A stretch of 64,000 nt of DNA from Turicibacter bilis (GCF_024499055.1 NZ_CP071249.1:1279001-1343000), one strand, 5' to 3'. Shown: positions 36,072 through 46,503, counted from the first letter of the stretch. Translations and numbers: made by a program. The notes: generated by a model not told the origin, from the sequence alone.

Positions 36072-36911
36072 TTAAATTAGATCAAGATAATTCTTTAATG
36101 CCTCTTTCCAAGTAGGTAACAAGCTAAATCCATTAGCTTTTAACTTTGCTTTACTCATACGACTATTCATTGGGCGTTTTGCTGCTGTTGGATATTGATC
36201 CGTTGTAATTGGATTTGTTTTTACTTCAATCCCACTTTGTTTGAAAATTTCATTCGCAAATTCATACCATGAACAAGTTCCTTCATTTGTCGCATGATAG
36301 ATGCCATATTTATCTGTTTCCATCATATCGACTAATAATGGTGCTAAATCGGCTGTATACGTTGGTGATCCGATTTGATCGTTGATGATATTTAATTTAT
36401 CACGTTCTGAACCTAAACGACGCATCGTTTTGATGAAGTTGTTTCCGTTCACACCGAAGACCCATGAAATACGAACGATATAGTACTTTTCTAATAAGCC
36501 TTGAACGTATTGTTCCCCTTTTAATTTACTTGCACCATATACATTGATTGGATTAGGAAGATCTGTTTCCACATACTCTCCCTCTTTTGTCCCATTAAAC
36601 ACATAATCAGTACTGATATAAATTAATTTGACATCTAGTTCTTTGGCACATTCTGAAATGACTTTCACTGATTCAGCATTGATTTGGTAACAAGTCTCTA
36701 CTTCTTCCTCAGCTTTATCTACTGCTGTATAAGCTGCACAATGAATGATGGCTTCTGGTTTTAACTCCATAATAAACGTTCTAATTGCGGCATTATCCAT
36801 TAAATCCATTTCATCACGGTCAACCCCAATCGGTTGATGTCCACGTTTTTCTAATTCTTTTACCACATCATAGCCTAATTGACCTTTAACTCCAGTTACT
36901 AATACTTTCAT
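36072..36911 (-). CDS. rfbD: dTDP-4-dehydrorhamnose reductase (copy 1)
   Basis: 279 residues, SDR fold: VLVTGVKGQLGYDVVKELEKRG, IHCAAYTAVDKAEEE and the YxxxK motif in VYGASKLKGEQYV; TDYVFNGTKEG is family-typical. It performs the last step to dTDP-L-rhamnose. The start overlaps the rfbB stop by one base (TAATG type). It is nearly identical to the gene at 57801, with scattered substitutions. Confidence 0.95.
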   Translation of the reverse strand: MKVLVTGVKGQLGYDVVKELEKRGHQPIGVDRDEMDLMDNAAIRTFIMELKPEAIIHCAAYTAVDKAEEEVETCYQINAESVKVISECAKELDVKLIYISTDYVFNGTKEGEYVETDLPNPINVYGASKLKGEQYVQGLLEKYYIVRISWVFGVNGNNFIKTMRRLGSERDKLNIINDQIGSPTYTADLAPLLVDMMETDKYGIYHATNEGTCSWYEFANEIFKQSGIEVKTNPITTDQYPTAAKRPMNSRMSKAKLKANGFSLLPTWKEALKNYLDLI

Positions 36912-37939
36912 TATTTATCACCGTATTGTTTTTCAAAATAGTTTTGGTATTCTCCTGAGATGATATTTTCCCACCATTGTTTATTGTCTAAATACCACTC
37001 AATCGTTTGTTGGATTCCTGTATCAAAGTTATACGTTGGTTTCCATCCTAATTCAGTTTCTAATTTTTGTGGGTCAATCGCATAGCGTAAATCATGTCCA
37101 GGACGATCTTTCACGTAAGTAATTAATGATTCTGGTTTGTTTAAGGCTTTTAAAATGGTTTTAACGACCTCTAAATTGGTACGTTCGTTGTGTCCACCGA
37201 CGTTGTAAACTTCACCAATTTTACCTTTATGTAAAATTAAGTCGATGGCTGCACAGTGGTCATACACGTGTAACCAATCACGAACATTCTCTCCATTTCC
37301 GTAAACCGGTAATTGCTCATCATTTAACGCACGTGAAATCATTAATGGAATTAATTTTTCTGGAAAATGGTATGGTCCGTAGTTATTTGAACAACGAGAA
37401 ATCGTGATTGGCAATCCAAATGTACGGTGGTAAGCGAAGACTAATAAGTCAGCTGATGCCTTTGACGCTGAATATGGGCTTGAGGTGTGTAATGGTGTTT
37501 CTTCTGTAAAGAATAAATCTGGACGATTTAATGGTAAATCTCCATATACTTCGTCTGTTGACACTTGGTGATAACGTTCTACGCCATAAGCACGAGATGC
37601 ATCCATTAACACTTGTGTTCCTAATACATTCGTTTTAATGAAGATTTCTGGATCTGTTACTGAACGGTCGACGTGAGATTCTGCCGCGAAGTTAACGACG
37701 ATATCGAACTTTTCTTTTTCGAATAAATCGAAGATAAAGTCACGATCGGCGATATCTCCTTTAACGAATTTGTAGTTTGGTTTCCCTTCAACTGGTTGGC
37801 ATGTTTCTAAGTTTCCTGCGTAAGTTAACGCATCTAAATTCACAATCATGTAGTTTGGGTATTTATCTACCATGTAATGAACAAAGTTTCCACCGATAAA
37901 TCCGGCTCCACCTGTCACTAAAATCTTTTTATCCATCAT
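36911..37939 (-). CDS. rfbB: dTDP-glucose 4,6-dehydratase (copy 1)
   Basis: 342 residues. NAD site ILVTGGAGFIGGNFVHYM, FAAESHVDRSV, STDEVYGDL (Thr-Asp-Glu catalytic set) and YSASKASADLL (YxxxK). It acts second in the rhamnose pathway. ATG overlaps the rfbC stop. The protein differs from the copy at 58640 at only a few positions (for example D versus N in RDFIFxLF). Confidence 0.96.
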   Translation of the reverse strand: MMDKKILVTGGAGFIGGNFVHYMVDKYPNYMIVNLDALTYAGNLETCQPVEGKPNYKFVKGDIADRDFIFDLFEKEKFDIVVNFAAESHVDRSVTDPEIFIKTNVLGTQVLMDASRAYGVERYHQVSTDEVYGDLPLNRPDLFFTEETPLHTSSPYSASKASADLLVFAYHRTFGLPITISRCSNNYGPYHFPEKLIPLMISRALNDEQLPVYGNGENVRDWLHVYDHCAAIDLILHKGKIGEVYNVGGHNERTNLEVVKTILKALNKPESLITYVKDRPGHDLRYAIDPQKLETELGWKPTYNFDTGIQQTIEWYLDNKQWWENIISGEYQNYFEKQYGDK

Positions 37940-38520
37940 TACTTGCTCTCTCCTTCATAGACAAACGGTAAATCAGTTAATTCTTTTAATGTCTTTTGTT
38001 TTTTATCTTTTTCTGATAATAAAATGTCTCCTAGTCCTTCTAAAGGCCATTCAATGGCAACATCTTCATCATTCCACAGTAGCCCACTATCATATTCTGG
38101 CGCATAGAAGTCCGTACATTTATAGTTAAACACAGCTTCCTCTGATGTCACCACAAATCCATGAGCAAATCCCTCTGGTACATAGAACTGGCGTTTATTT
38201 TCAGCACTTAAGTAAACACCTTCCCATTGTCCATAAGTCGGAGATCCTTTACGTAAATCCACCGCTACGTCCCATACTTCTCCTTGAGTAACACGTACTA
38301 ATTTTCCTTGCGTGTGTTTCGTTTGGAAGTGTAAGCCACGTAGCACACCTTTGCGAGATTTTGATTCGTTATCTTGAACGAATGTCATCGTTAATCCTGC
38401 TTCAGCGAAGTCTTTTTGGCTGTAACTTTCCATAAAGTATCCACGATCGTCACCAAATACTTTCGGTTCAATAATATATAAGTCTGGAATTTTAGTCGCA
38501 ATAAAATTAAAGTTTCCCAT
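37939..38520 (-). CDS. rfbC: dTDP-4-dehydrorhamnose 3,5-epimerase (copy 1)
   Basis: 193 residues, cupin fold: PKVFGDDRGYFMESYSQ, SRKGVLRGLHFQ (catalytic His), VAVDLRKGSPTYGQW, YVPEGFAHGFVV and VFNYKCTDFYAPEYDSG (Tyr). It performs the third step. It shares one base with both neighbours, showing a compact operon. It carries somewhat more changes from copy 2 near the C-terminus (GLGDI versus GIEEL). Confidence 0.95.
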   Translation of the reverse strand: MGNFNFIATKIPDLYIIEPKVFGDDRGYFMESYSQKDFAEAGLTMTFVQDNESKSRKGVLRGLHFQTKHTQGKLVRVTQGEVWDVAVDLRKGSPTYGQWEGVYLSAENKRQFYVPEGFAHGFVVTSEEAVFNYKCTDFYAPEYDSGLLWNDEDVAIEWPLEGLGDILLSEKDKKQKTLKELTDLPFVYEGESK

Positions 38521-39389
38521 TAAATCACCTCATTTGCGATTTTCACTAAGTATTGTCCATATTCTGTCTTCAATAATGGCTGTGCTAATTCTAATAATTG
38601 TTCTTTTGAAATGTAACCTTTACGATACGCAATTTCTTCTAAACATGAGACATATAACCCTTGACGTGTTTGAACCGCTTCAACATAATTCGCTGCATCT
38701 AATAATCCACGGTGAGTTCCTGTATCAAGCCAAGCCATTCCACGTCCGAATAATTCGACTTTTAATTTTCCACGACGTAAATATTCATTATTAATATCAG
38801 TAATTTCTAGCTCACCACGTGGAGAAGGTTTGATATTTTTGGCGATTTCAACAACCTCATTATCATAGAAATATAAGCCTGGAACCGCATAATTTGACTT
38901 AGGTTGTACAGGTTTTTCTTCAATGGATAATACGTTGAAATCTTGATCAAACTCAACCACTCCAAATGCACTTGGATCACTGACGTGATATCCAAAAATC
39001 GTTGATTCCTCGCGTTCAACTGCTTTTTGAAGGCGCTCCGAAAATCCATAACCATGGAAGATGTTATCACCTAAAACTAAAGCTACTTTATCATTACCAA
39101 TGAACTCTTCTCCAATAATAAATGCTTCGGCTAATCCATTTGGTTGTTCTTGAACTTTATATTCAATTGTTAATCCTAAATGGGATCCATCTCCTAATAA
39201 TTCCTGAAATAACGTAATATCTCGTGGTGTTGAAATGATTAAAATATCTTGAATCCCTGCCAACATTAAGACTGATAATGGATAATAAATCATTGGTTTA
39301 TCGTAAATTGGTAATGCTTGTTTTGAAACAGATTTAGTGATTGGATATAAACGTGTGCCTGACCCACCTGCTAAGATTATACCTTTCAT
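38520..39389 (-). CDS. rfbA: Glucose-1-phosphate thymidylyltransferase (copy 1)
   Basis: 289 residues: [61 protein letters not shown]. It makes dTDP-glucose, the first step. I start at 39389 because AAAGGATG lies eight bases upstream and copy 2 starts at the same codon; an ATG three codons earlier overlaps that ribosome site. It is first in operon rfbACBD. Confidence 0.95.
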   Translation of the reverse strand: MKGIILAGGSGTRLYPITKSVSKQALPIYDKPMIYYPLSVLMLAGIQDILIISTPRDITLFQELLGDGSHLGLTIEYKVQEQPNGLAEAFIIGEEFIGNDKVALVLGDNIFHGYGFSERLQKAVEREESTIFGYHVSDPSAFGVVEFDQDFNVLSIEEKPVQPKSNYAVPGLYFYDNEVVEIAKNIKPSPRGELEITDINNEYLRRGKLKVELFGRGMAWLDTGTHRGLLDAANYVEAVQTRQGLYVSCLEEIAYRKGYISKEQLLELAQPLLKTEYGQYLVKIANEVI

Positions 39390-39722
39390 ATCTTTCATCC
39401 TTTCGAATCTTTCTTTATTATTAAGCCTTATTTTGTAATATTTATAATTTAACAGTATTTGAACTTATTCATAATGATAAATACTTGATTAATAATATAT
39501 TGAAAACAGAAACTAACTATATCAAGGCTTATGTTTTCCTTTATATGAAATTTGAGTTAATAATAAAAATTTATGTTTTTTTATATAAGTAGTGGTTCTT
39601 AAAAAGATTCATATTAATTACTAATCTAAATGTTAGGTAATTTAAAACTACTAGATGTTTAAGTCTTTCAAGAAAACATCAATACTTTCTAAAAAAAGTT
39701 AAACTTACTAATTATATACTCG
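39390..39722. other. Intergenic region upstream of rfbACBD copy 1
   Basis: Very AT-rich, with no ORF. It must hold the rfbA promoter, but no -35/-10 pair is convincing. It ends the similarity to the copy 2 operon. Confidence 0.3.
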
Positions 39723-40694
39723 CTATCTATGCTTTATTACAATTGGTATTTTATAAAAAGCATGTCCTCTCCATAATAATAACTTTATTTTTTGTTTAAA
39801 TGATATTTCTCTATTTTTTAGTATTGAAACATTATCAATTAATTCCGTATAACCATTTTCAAAAGAAAATTGGTATAAATCTATAATATCGACATCATTA
39901 ATATAATAAATATCTGTAGCAATTGCCAAAAAAGTAGCAACTCTAAATTTAGCGATTATCTTACTGTCAATATCTAATAGTTCTGCTTTTTTTATAATTT
40001 GTCGACAGGCATAATAGTAGTCATCTACTTTCTTTTTACTTTTTTTATAAACAGTAGAGGTACTTCTTTGTCGATAGAAATATAGTGATTCATTTATAAA
40101 TGTTATTTTACTCATCGATGCTAATGTTTTAAAAACGGGATACCAATCTTGTATATATCTACCTTTTTCAAAAAATATTCCTTTTGCTTTTAGGGCACTT
40201 ACCCTAAACAATTTATTCCATAAATATCCTTCTAAATCTAAGTTCATCATCATTTGAGCAGTAGCTATACCATCTAAAAAATCGACTGAAACATTATATT
40301 TTTTTTGATAATTTTCTCCTTTTATATCATCATAAAAAATTTCATAACCACATATTGCTACATCAGATTTTTCTTTCTCTATTGTCAAAACCAATTTTTT
40401 TAGATAATCAGGGTGTAAATAATCATCAGGATCAATATAAATTAAATAATCCCCTCGAATATAATTATTAGCTAGATTTCTTGCCTCTGAAACTCCTTGA
40501 TTTTCTTGGTTCAATAAAGTAATCTTTTCAGAATATTCATTTATATACTCTTTTATAATTTTTAATGAATTATCTGTTGAACCATCATTAACGATAATTA
40601 ATTCAAAATTGCTATATGTTTGGCAAAATAACGACTCTAAACATTCTCTAATATACTTTCCGACATTAAATACTGGTATTATAATTGTAATCAT
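39723..40694 (-). CDS. GT2 glycosyltransferase
   Basis: 323 residues. ITIIIPVFNVGKYIRECLESLFCQTY, LIIVNDGSTDNSL and the DxD segment YLIYIDPDDYLHPDYL mark family GT2. It resembles capsular transferases such as WbbD/EpsJ types. It is the last gene of the cluster 2 operon that starts at cpsC. The C-terminal basic tail IKLLLWRGHAFYKIPIVIKHR may touch the membrane. Confidence 0.88.
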   Translation of the reverse strand: MITIIIPVFNVGKYIRECLESLFCQTYSNFELIIVNDGSTDNSLKIIKEYINEYSEKITLLNQENQGVSEARNLANNYIRGDYLIYIDPDDYLHPDYLKKLVLTIEKEKSDVAICGYEIFYDDIKGENYQKKYNVSVDFLDGIATAQMMMNLDLEGYLWNKLFRVSALKAKGIFFEKGRYIQDWYPVFKTLASMSKITFINESLYFYRQRSTSTVYKKSKKKVDDYYYACRQIIKKAELLDIDSKIIAKFRVATFLAIATDIYYINDVDIIDLYQFSFENGYTELIDNVSILKNREISFKQKIKLLLWRGHAFYKIPIVIKHR

Positions 40695-40707
40695 TTTTCT
40701 CTCCCTA

Positions 40708-42084
40708 TCAACTGTTCTTTAGTTCTTGATGAAGCTTGCATATAAATGCAAAACAAATCCAAACTAATACACTAAAATTTAATTTTATCATTGACATACC
40801 GTAAAATAAGGAGACAACAATTAAAAATATAATTATTATTCCCGATAATCCTATATTAAATAATTCAGTATTTTTTTTCATCAATCTAAAACTATATATT
40901 AAGATAGTTATTAAAATTGAGATAATTAACAGTAAACCAATAATACCATTCTCATAAATATATTGACTTATCGTAAACATTTTATATATTGTTGTATGAC
41001 TGTTTTCATCAATTATATAAGTTCCATGACCAATTCCCATTCCGAATAATTTTGTCCCAAAAAAACGACTAATATTATTAAGTGCAATATAAAATGAATT
41101 ACCGCGACTTAGTCCTGATCCAGCATACTCAAAATTGATATATTCAGTTATAGTTTCAATATTTAAAAAATTATCAAACCATGGATATATTTTACCTAAT
41201 AAAATAATACTATTGTATCCACATATAGCCGTAATTAGTAGCCAAATCACACTTTTAATACTAGTTTTAAAAAACAAGACAATAGCAAAGCATAATACTA
41301 CTAGGAAAATTGCAAATTTAATTTCACTTATTATAAAAATATAGAAAAATAAACATAAAAATACTATAAATTTTGAAAAGGAAACTTTTTTATCTAAATA
41401 ATACATAAATAATATAGATAGAATTGCACATATTATTATGCCTAGTTCTGTTACTCCTCGTCCACCTAAAAGTCCACTAAGATAATCTTGACGAATATCT
41501 CCTGGGAGTTTTGGAACCCACTTTATCTTTGTTACTTTATCCTGAAAATATATAAAAGGAATTTGTAAAATAAAGAAGTACCATAATAATTTTATTATGT
41601 TGTAATATTTAATCTTATCCATATTAAAATTATAAGCACCCAAAAAGATAATAAAATAACGAGCATAATCGGTGTAGAAATCAATCATGTAATTTAAAAT
41701 ATTAATTTTATTTATAAATACAGAGCTTATAAATGTACATATAGTAAAAATAATTAATAAAAGATAAATTTTATCAAATAAAATTCTTCGTTTTAACATA
41801 TAATATAATAATTTAAATAGAATAATTAAAACCAAAAAGTCTACACCAATTTTTATAAACTTTAAAATTCCTATTGTATCTGTAACAAAATAAACTGTCA
41901 ACGCATAGAATAGGGTTACTATTATTAATAAATTGTCATGATTAAATAAAAAAATTCCCAAAAATAAAGCTAATAATACTATCAAAAATAAATTCATAAA
42001 ATTTACATTTAATACTGCACTAGCAATTATTATACTAATAATCAATAATACAACACATAAGAAATAGACTAAATTTTTCTTCAT
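40708..42084 (-). CDS. O-antigen ligase/Wzy-like polymerase
   Basis: 458 residues with about ten to twelve hydrophobic helices and a large extracellular loop before GLSRGNSFYIALNNISRFFGTKLFGMGIGHGTYIIDENSHTTIY, the Wzy_C/RfaL-type signature (G-x-G-x-G...H). It likely polymerises repeat units of the second polysaccharide. ATG follows GAGGGATAG. It has base composition similar to neighbouring transferases, even more AT-rich than the rfb genes. Confidence 0.85.
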   Translation of the reverse strand: MKKNLVYFLCVVLLIISIIIASAVLNVNFMNLFLIVLLALFLGIFLFNHDNLLIIVTLFYALTVYFVTDTIGILKFIKIGVDFLVLIILFKLLYYMLKRRILFDKIYLLLIIFTICTFISSVFINKINILNYMIDFYTDYARYFIIFLGAYNFNMDKIKYYNIIKLLWYFFILQIPFIYFQDKVTKIKWVPKLPGDIRQDYLSGLLGGRGVTELGIIICAILSILFMYYLDKKVSFSKFIVFLCLFFYIFIISEIKFAIFLVVLCFAIVLFFKTSIKSVIWLLITAICGYNSIILLGKIYPWFDNFLNIETITEYINFEYAGSGLSRGNSFYIALNNISRFFGTKLFGMGIGHGTYIIDENSHTTIYKMFTISQYIYENGIIGLLLIISILITILIYSFRLMKKNTELFNIGLSGIIIIFLIVVSLFYGMSMIKLNFSVLVWICFAFICKLHQELKNS

Positions 42085-42096
42085 ACTCTATCCCTC

Positions 42097-43044
42097 TTAA
42101 TAACACCCTATAAGAAATAATAAAAATTTAAATTTTGTTTGATAGTCTAAATTAGCATTAATCAATATATCCCATCTATTATGACTAAAGAAATTATTAT
42201 ATATTTTTTTTAGTATTATATTTTTATTAGTACTTTCTCCATTTTTTCTTAACATATACTTAGCATATAAACCATATATAGTATCAAAATTTAAAATATA
42301 TTTTGTTACCTCATTACAATTTGCATGTGATAGTACATGTTTCTTAGCTTTATTACATTCATTAATATAATCATTGATTTTTTTCTCACTGAAATTACTA
42401 GTAATACTATCACTATTCATTCTATAGACATACAAAGGCTTATTTATAAACATTGCCTCTTTATAATATTCAATTACTTTAAAAGAAAGATGAATATCCT
42501 CATAATAGATTCCTTCTTCAAATTCAATTTTATTATCTTGCCAAATATCAGTTCGATAAATTTTATTGATAACTTGACAATTTAATTCTCTTGTTAATAA
42601 ACTTTGATATAATTCATTTTTATTATAGATTCTCTCTTCATCTTTTTGTAATTTATTAAATGGTTGATGCTTGTTTTCATCCCAATATTGAAGTAAATCA
42701 CAAATAACTAAAGGAACTTGATTTTGTTCTGCCTTATAATACATTTTACTGAACATTTCTTTATCCATAAAATCATCGCTATCAACAAAAGCAAGATATT
42801 TTCCTTTTACATACTTCAATGCAGCATTCCTTGCTGCACTTAAGCCTTTGTTTTCTTGATTAATAATAATAATCTTTTTTTCATATTCTTTAAGAATTTG
42901 CAAAGAATTATCTGTTGATCCATCATTAACTGCAATTATCTGAATATTATCTAAAGTTTGGTTCAACAAACTCTCCAAGCATTTTCGTAAAAATTTTTCT
43001 ACATTATATACTGGTAAAATAATACTGACCTTATAATCATACAT
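42097..43044 (-). CDS. GT2 glycosyltransferase
   Basis: About 315 residues. YKVSIILPVYNVEKFLRKCLESLLNQTL, IIAVNDGSTDNSLQ, YLAFVDSDDFMDKEMF (DxD) and YEDIHLSFKV (catalytic-base region) are GT2 hallmarks. Start uncertain: TTG at 43053 directly follows the previous stop; ATG at 43044 is preferred as a conventional start, with only weak AGAAAG upstream. Confidence 0.87.
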   Translation of the reverse strand: MYDYKVSIILPVYNVEKFLRKCLESLLNQTLDNIQIIAVNDGSTDNSLQILKEYEKKIIIINQENKGLSAARNAALKYVKGKYLAFVDSDDFMDKEMFSKMYYKAEQNQVPLVICDLLQYWDENKHQPFNKLQKDEERIYNKNELYQSLLTRELNCQVINKIYRTDIWQDNKIEFEEGIYYEDIHLSFKVIEYYKEAMFINKPLYVYRMNSDSITSNFSEKKINDYINECNKAKKHVLSHANCNEVTKYILNFDTIYGLYAKYMLRKNGESTNKNIILKKIYNNFFSHNRWDILINANLDYQTKFKFLLFLIGCY

Positions 43045-43053
43045 TTTGATCAA

Positions 43054-43743
43054 CTACTTTCTAACTTTAATTATTCTTGCTGGAATTCCCACTACAACGC
43101 TATTATCAGGGATATTCCTATTGACAAGACAATTAGCTCCAATAACACAACCACTTCCAACCTCTACTCCGTCTAGAAATACTGCGCCTGATCCAATCCA
43201 ACAATTATTACCTATTTTAATTCCTTTATTTGTTACTCCTTGCAATCTAATTGGGATCGTGAGATCTTGATAATTATGATTTTCTGAATGGAATCTAACA
43301 TTTTGTCCCATTATTACATCATTTCCTATTTCTATTCCACCGGCAGAGCCAAAAAATCCATAATCTCCTATTCCACAATTATCACCAATTGAAAATCCTT
43401 TACCTAAATTTCTAATTGTTCCACTACATAAAATTCTACTGTAATCTCCAATACGTACATTACTACCTATCTTAACCCCATTAAGAGATAATGCATCAAT
43501 TACAACATTATCTCCTATATTTACCCCTTTATTAATTGTAACTTTTTTAGATACTTTAATCTTTGTCTTTTTTCCTACAAAAAATAATCTACTATTTTTT
43601 TTTACAAATAGGAATTTTATATTACCTCTGATTAAGTTAAATATCATTTCAATACTTTTATGAATAAGATAACTAAAGGGGATATTAGGATCTAATTCGA
43701 AATCATTTCCTTTTATTTTTTTTACAATTTTTTTTATTATCAT
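43054..43743 (-). CDS. Left-handed beta-helix O-acetyltransferase
   Basis: 229 residues. An N-terminal basic/hydrophobic stretch precedes many hexapeptide turns (VGKKTKIKVSKKVTINKGVNIGDNVVIDALSLNGVKIG...). RFHSENHNY carries the catalytic His; the end SVVVGIPARIIK is standard. It probably O-acetylates a repeat-unit sugar. It overlaps the upstream GT4 stop by four bases (ATGA). Confidence 0.85.
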   Translation of the reverse strand: MIIKKIVKKIKGNDFELDPNIPFSYLIHKSIEMIFNLIRGNIKFLFVKKNSRLFFVGKKTKIKVSKKVTINKGVNIGDNVVIDALSLNGVKIGSNVRIGDYSRILCSGTIRNLGKGFSIGDNCGIGDYGFFGSAGGIEIGNDVIMGQNVRFHSENHNYQDLTIPIRLQGVTNKGIKIGNNCWIGSGAVFLDGVEVGSGCVIGANCLVNRNIPDNSVVVGIPARIIKVRK

Positions 43744-45128
43744 GATATCTTTTCCTTTAAAATTCTATTGTATATATTGTTAATCTCTTGATAATGCTGT
43801 GATAAGGTTATATTAAATTCGTCATTTAAAATATTATGATTCATATTTTCTATTAACGATTTATCTTCGTATAATGTTACTAAAGTTTTAACTATATCTT
43901 CGCTACTATCCTGAATAATAATTCCTTTATTAAAGTTTCCTTTTAAAATATCTTTACTTCCAACTTTATCAGTTAGTAATACGGGAACCCCATAGCTAAT
44001 TGCTTCTAAAGTAATAAATCCAAAAGTTTCATAGCATCTACTAGGTACAATTAATAAGTCCGTTTCCTTAAAGATTTTTTCTAAATCGCTATATACATAT
44101 TTCCCGTTAACCTTTATATTTTCATCTATCTGTCCAATATAACTAGTATTTCCGTATACATTTAAACTAATATTTGAATAGCCTAACTCTTTTAATATCT
44201 TCATTGCAGTTATTAATAAATTGAAACCCTTATAGGGTTTATCCGGTCCCAAATATGTTAGTCTTAACTTATATGGATTTAAATACTTTTTTTGTCGGTT
44301 ATCTCGAATATCTTTGTGTGTAATAGATACTATATCTCCTTTTGTAGCAATATCAATATATTTACTATATACCTTTTTAGTTATTTCACTGTTAAATATA
44401 AACCTATCTACCAGAGTGAACATTTCTTCATAGTATTTTAATAATAACTCATAATTACTACTTTGAGCGTTATACTTAGTCAGTAGAATATTTTCTCCTA
44501 TACCATCCAAACTCTTATCAGATTTAATATAAGATTTTAAAATTTTTATTTTATCTATCATTCCAAGATTTTTCATCAGCCGATATTCTTTAGATTGAAG
44601 AATCCTTATTTTATTAAGACTGTCTGCTTTTAAGTTACAATTCGAACATTTATTAGAATTCCTATCTTCACAAATAATAGAATTTGAATCTAAAAAATTA
44701 ACCTTAAGACACAAACCAAAATAATCATGTGTTGTATAAACTATAGGAATAGTTAGCTCTTTTGCAGCAATTAAAAATTCTTTATGCAACCCCATTAACG
44801 TATGCAAGTTAATAATCTCTATTTTATTTGAATTCAAAAACTCTCTGTATACGATATAATCTGTAGATTGCATAAATGCTTCTGGATTTTGAATTCCATT
44901 CAGAAGCGGTACCGGTAATGGATTAATTAACTCATAAACGTTGATTCCATTAACTACTTTATAACGCTTTATAATAGTCTCATTACTATTTCTTTTTAAC
45001 TGACCAGGAAATAATAAATAAACATCTTCTCCATTCTTCACTTGTTCTTTCATCAGATCATATGTATATTTCGTCAATCCTCCTGATCTGTATGGAGGCA
45101 ACCCTAATGTATAATGTAGTATCTTCAC
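43740..45128 (-). CDS. GT4 glycosyltransferase with Cys-rich insert
   Basis: 462 residues. ILHYTLGLPPYRSGGLTKYTYDLMKEQ, INLHTLMGLH and YTTHDYFGLC lead into an insert CEDRNSNKCSNCNLK (CxxC type) of the kind found in some GT4 enzymes; the donor half has RLTYLGPDKPYKGFNLL and VPSRCYETFGFITLEAISYGVPVLLTD. Donor and linkage are unknown. The start is an ATG at 45128 with AGGAATTTAAG nearby, a modest ribosome site. Confidence 0.87.
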   Translation of the reverse strand: MKILHYTLGLPPYRSGGLTKYTYDLMKEQVKNGEDVYLLFPGQLKRNSNETIIKRYKVVNGINVYELINPLPVPLLNGIQNPEAFMQSTDYIVYREFLNSNKIEIINLHTLMGLHKEFLIAAKELTIPIVYTTHDYFGLCLKVNFLDSNSIICEDRNSNKCSNCNLKADSLNKIRILQSKEYRLMKNLGMIDKIKILKSYIKSDKSLDGIGENILLTKYNAQSSNYELLLKYYEEMFTLVDRFIFNSEITKKVYSKYIDIATKGDIVSITHKDIRDNRQKKYLNPYKLRLTYLGPDKPYKGFNLLITAMKILKELGYSNISLNVYGNTSYIGQIDENIKVNGKYVYSDLEKIFKETDLLIVPSRCYETFGFITLEAISYGVPVLLTDKVGSKDILKGNFNKGIIIQDSSEDIVKTLVTLYEDKSLIENMNHNILNDEFNITLSQHYQEINNIYNRILKEKIS

Positions 45129-45197
45129 TTAAATTCCTCCATATTAAGAATGCCTTATATTATAAGATAAGATTCAAACCTACTTTATTAAAAATAA

Positions 45198-45328
45198 GGC
45201 TGTGTTTTAAATAAATGTTGATGACTAAAACCATTTATCATATCAACTTTAATGGACCAATAGTTTAACGACATCAACATGATGTTCGTGTTTTTAGTTA
45301 AATATCAACATTCTTCTAAAACAGAGTC
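45198..45328. mobile_element. 131-bp MITE with 8-bp target duplication
   Basis: Ends 45198-45222 and 45304-45328 are about 25-bp inverted repeats (GGCTGTGTTTTA... / GACTCTGTTTTA...). AAAAATAA flanks it on both sides (45190-45197 and 45329-45336), a clear 8-bp duplication. It has no ORF. End sequence and duplication length resemble IS1595- or ISL3-type elements. It supplies the stop codon of the gene at 45316. Confidence 0.8.
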
Positions 45329-46476
45329 AAAAATAAACATTCATATTCATTAACAATTTTTGTCCAAGTATAATTCTTCTCTATTCTATCTTTAGCCTTC
45401 TCTCCCAAGATAAATCTCTCCGCTTCACTCATCTCTTCTAATTTATTAATTAAAGTAGCTAAATGATTCTTTTCCTTACTGAAATAGACTGCTCCATCCA
45501 TGCCAACTTCTTTATTAAATCCAACATCTAGTAATAAGTTTAAATCTGTGGTAGCTAAAGCTTCTAATAAAGACGGGTTAGTCCCTCCAACCTCATGTCC
45601 ATGCAAATAACCATAGGCATTTTCGCGTATTTTCTTCAATAATTCTTGATCATAAACGGTACCAACAAACTTGATGCGTGAATCTTGATCAAAACTAGTT
45701 TTAATTTTTAATTCTTCATAGAATTTATTTTGCTCAACATTGGTAATTAATACAAAATCTTTTTTTGTGTTCGATTTCATAAATTCCGTTATCATTGTTT
45801 CATAATTATTTTCTGGTACAAATCTACCAACTACTAAATAATATTCATTTTGTTTAATATTTTTTTCTTTATACCAATTAATTAAGGTTAAATCATCATC
45901 TGCTAACTTTGATTTTTCTGAATCTGCCCCATATGCAATAAAAGTTGTTTGTGGATTATACTTAGAGTAGTCTTCTTTAATATATCTTTCTATATTTTTA
46001 GAATCACAGACTAATAAATCAGCATGTTTAACCATCAATCGCTCTGAAATTTTCCAATACTTTTTAATTGGTGCACTCCATTTCCCACGCTTCCACTCAT
46101 GACCATCCGGATTAACGAATAAAGTTATATTATATTTTTTTAATACATTTTTGAATAACCACATAAAAGGACCGATTCGACAAGCTAGAATATAAATAAT
46201 TGGATTATCGATATTATTCATTTTAATGTATTTAATGCATTCTTTCAAAGCTGCTAAATCATAATAAACAGCTTTGGCAGGACCAATATTAGGAACTTTT
46301 ACATTAAAACAGCGAGAATCATTATAGACAAATTCTTTTTCATCTGTTGCCAAACAAGAAACGTGATATTTAATCTCATCACTTTTTTTATTTTCAGTAA
46401 GCTTTTCAACAAATGTTTCAAAACCACCATAATTTGAAGGTATTCCTTTTGAACCTATGATAAAAACATTTCTCAT
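45316..46476 (-). CDS. DUF1972 rhamnosyltransferase (Cps2T/WchF-like)
   Basis: 386 residues. NVFIIGSKGIPSNYGGFETFVEKLTE is the DUF1972 signature, with VNPDGHEWKRGKWSAPIKKYWKISE and the donor half YYLVVGRFVPENNYETMI and LHGHEVGGTNPSLLEALA. Known members transfer L-rhamnose to the priming sugar, in keeping with two rfb operons. The last four codons and stop lie inside the 131-bp MITE, so the C-terminus was probably altered by its insertion. Confidence 0.9.
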   Translation of the reverse strand: MRNVFIIGSKGIPSNYGGFETFVEKLTENKKSDEIKYHVSCLATDEKEFVYNDSRCFNVKVPNIGPAKAVYYDLAALKECIKYIKMNNIDNPIIYILACRIGPFMWLFKNVLKKYNITLFVNPDGHEWKRGKWSAPIKKYWKISERLMVKHADLLVCDSKNIERYIKEDYSKYNPQTTFIAYGADSEKSKLADDDLTLINWYKEKNIKQNEYYLVVGRFVPENNYETMITEFMKSNTKKDFVLITNVEQNKFYEELKIKTSFDQDSRIKFVGTVYDQELLKKIRENAYGYLHGHEVGGTNPSLLEALATTDLNLLLDVGFNKEVGMDGAVYFSKEKNHLATLINKLEEMSEAERFILGEKAKDRIEKNYTWTKIVNEYECLFLTLF

Positions 46477-46503
46477 TTATCTTTTACCCCATCCTTATAT
46501 AAT

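Larger units (their letters stand above)
36072..39389 (-). repeat. 3.3-kb direct repeat, copy 1 (rfbACBD)
   Basis: The operon recurs at 57801-61118 in the same orientation with the same gene order, the same one-base overlaps and very high identity. The two copies span exactly the same length, 3318 bp, so no indel distinguishes them overall. Confidence 0.9.
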
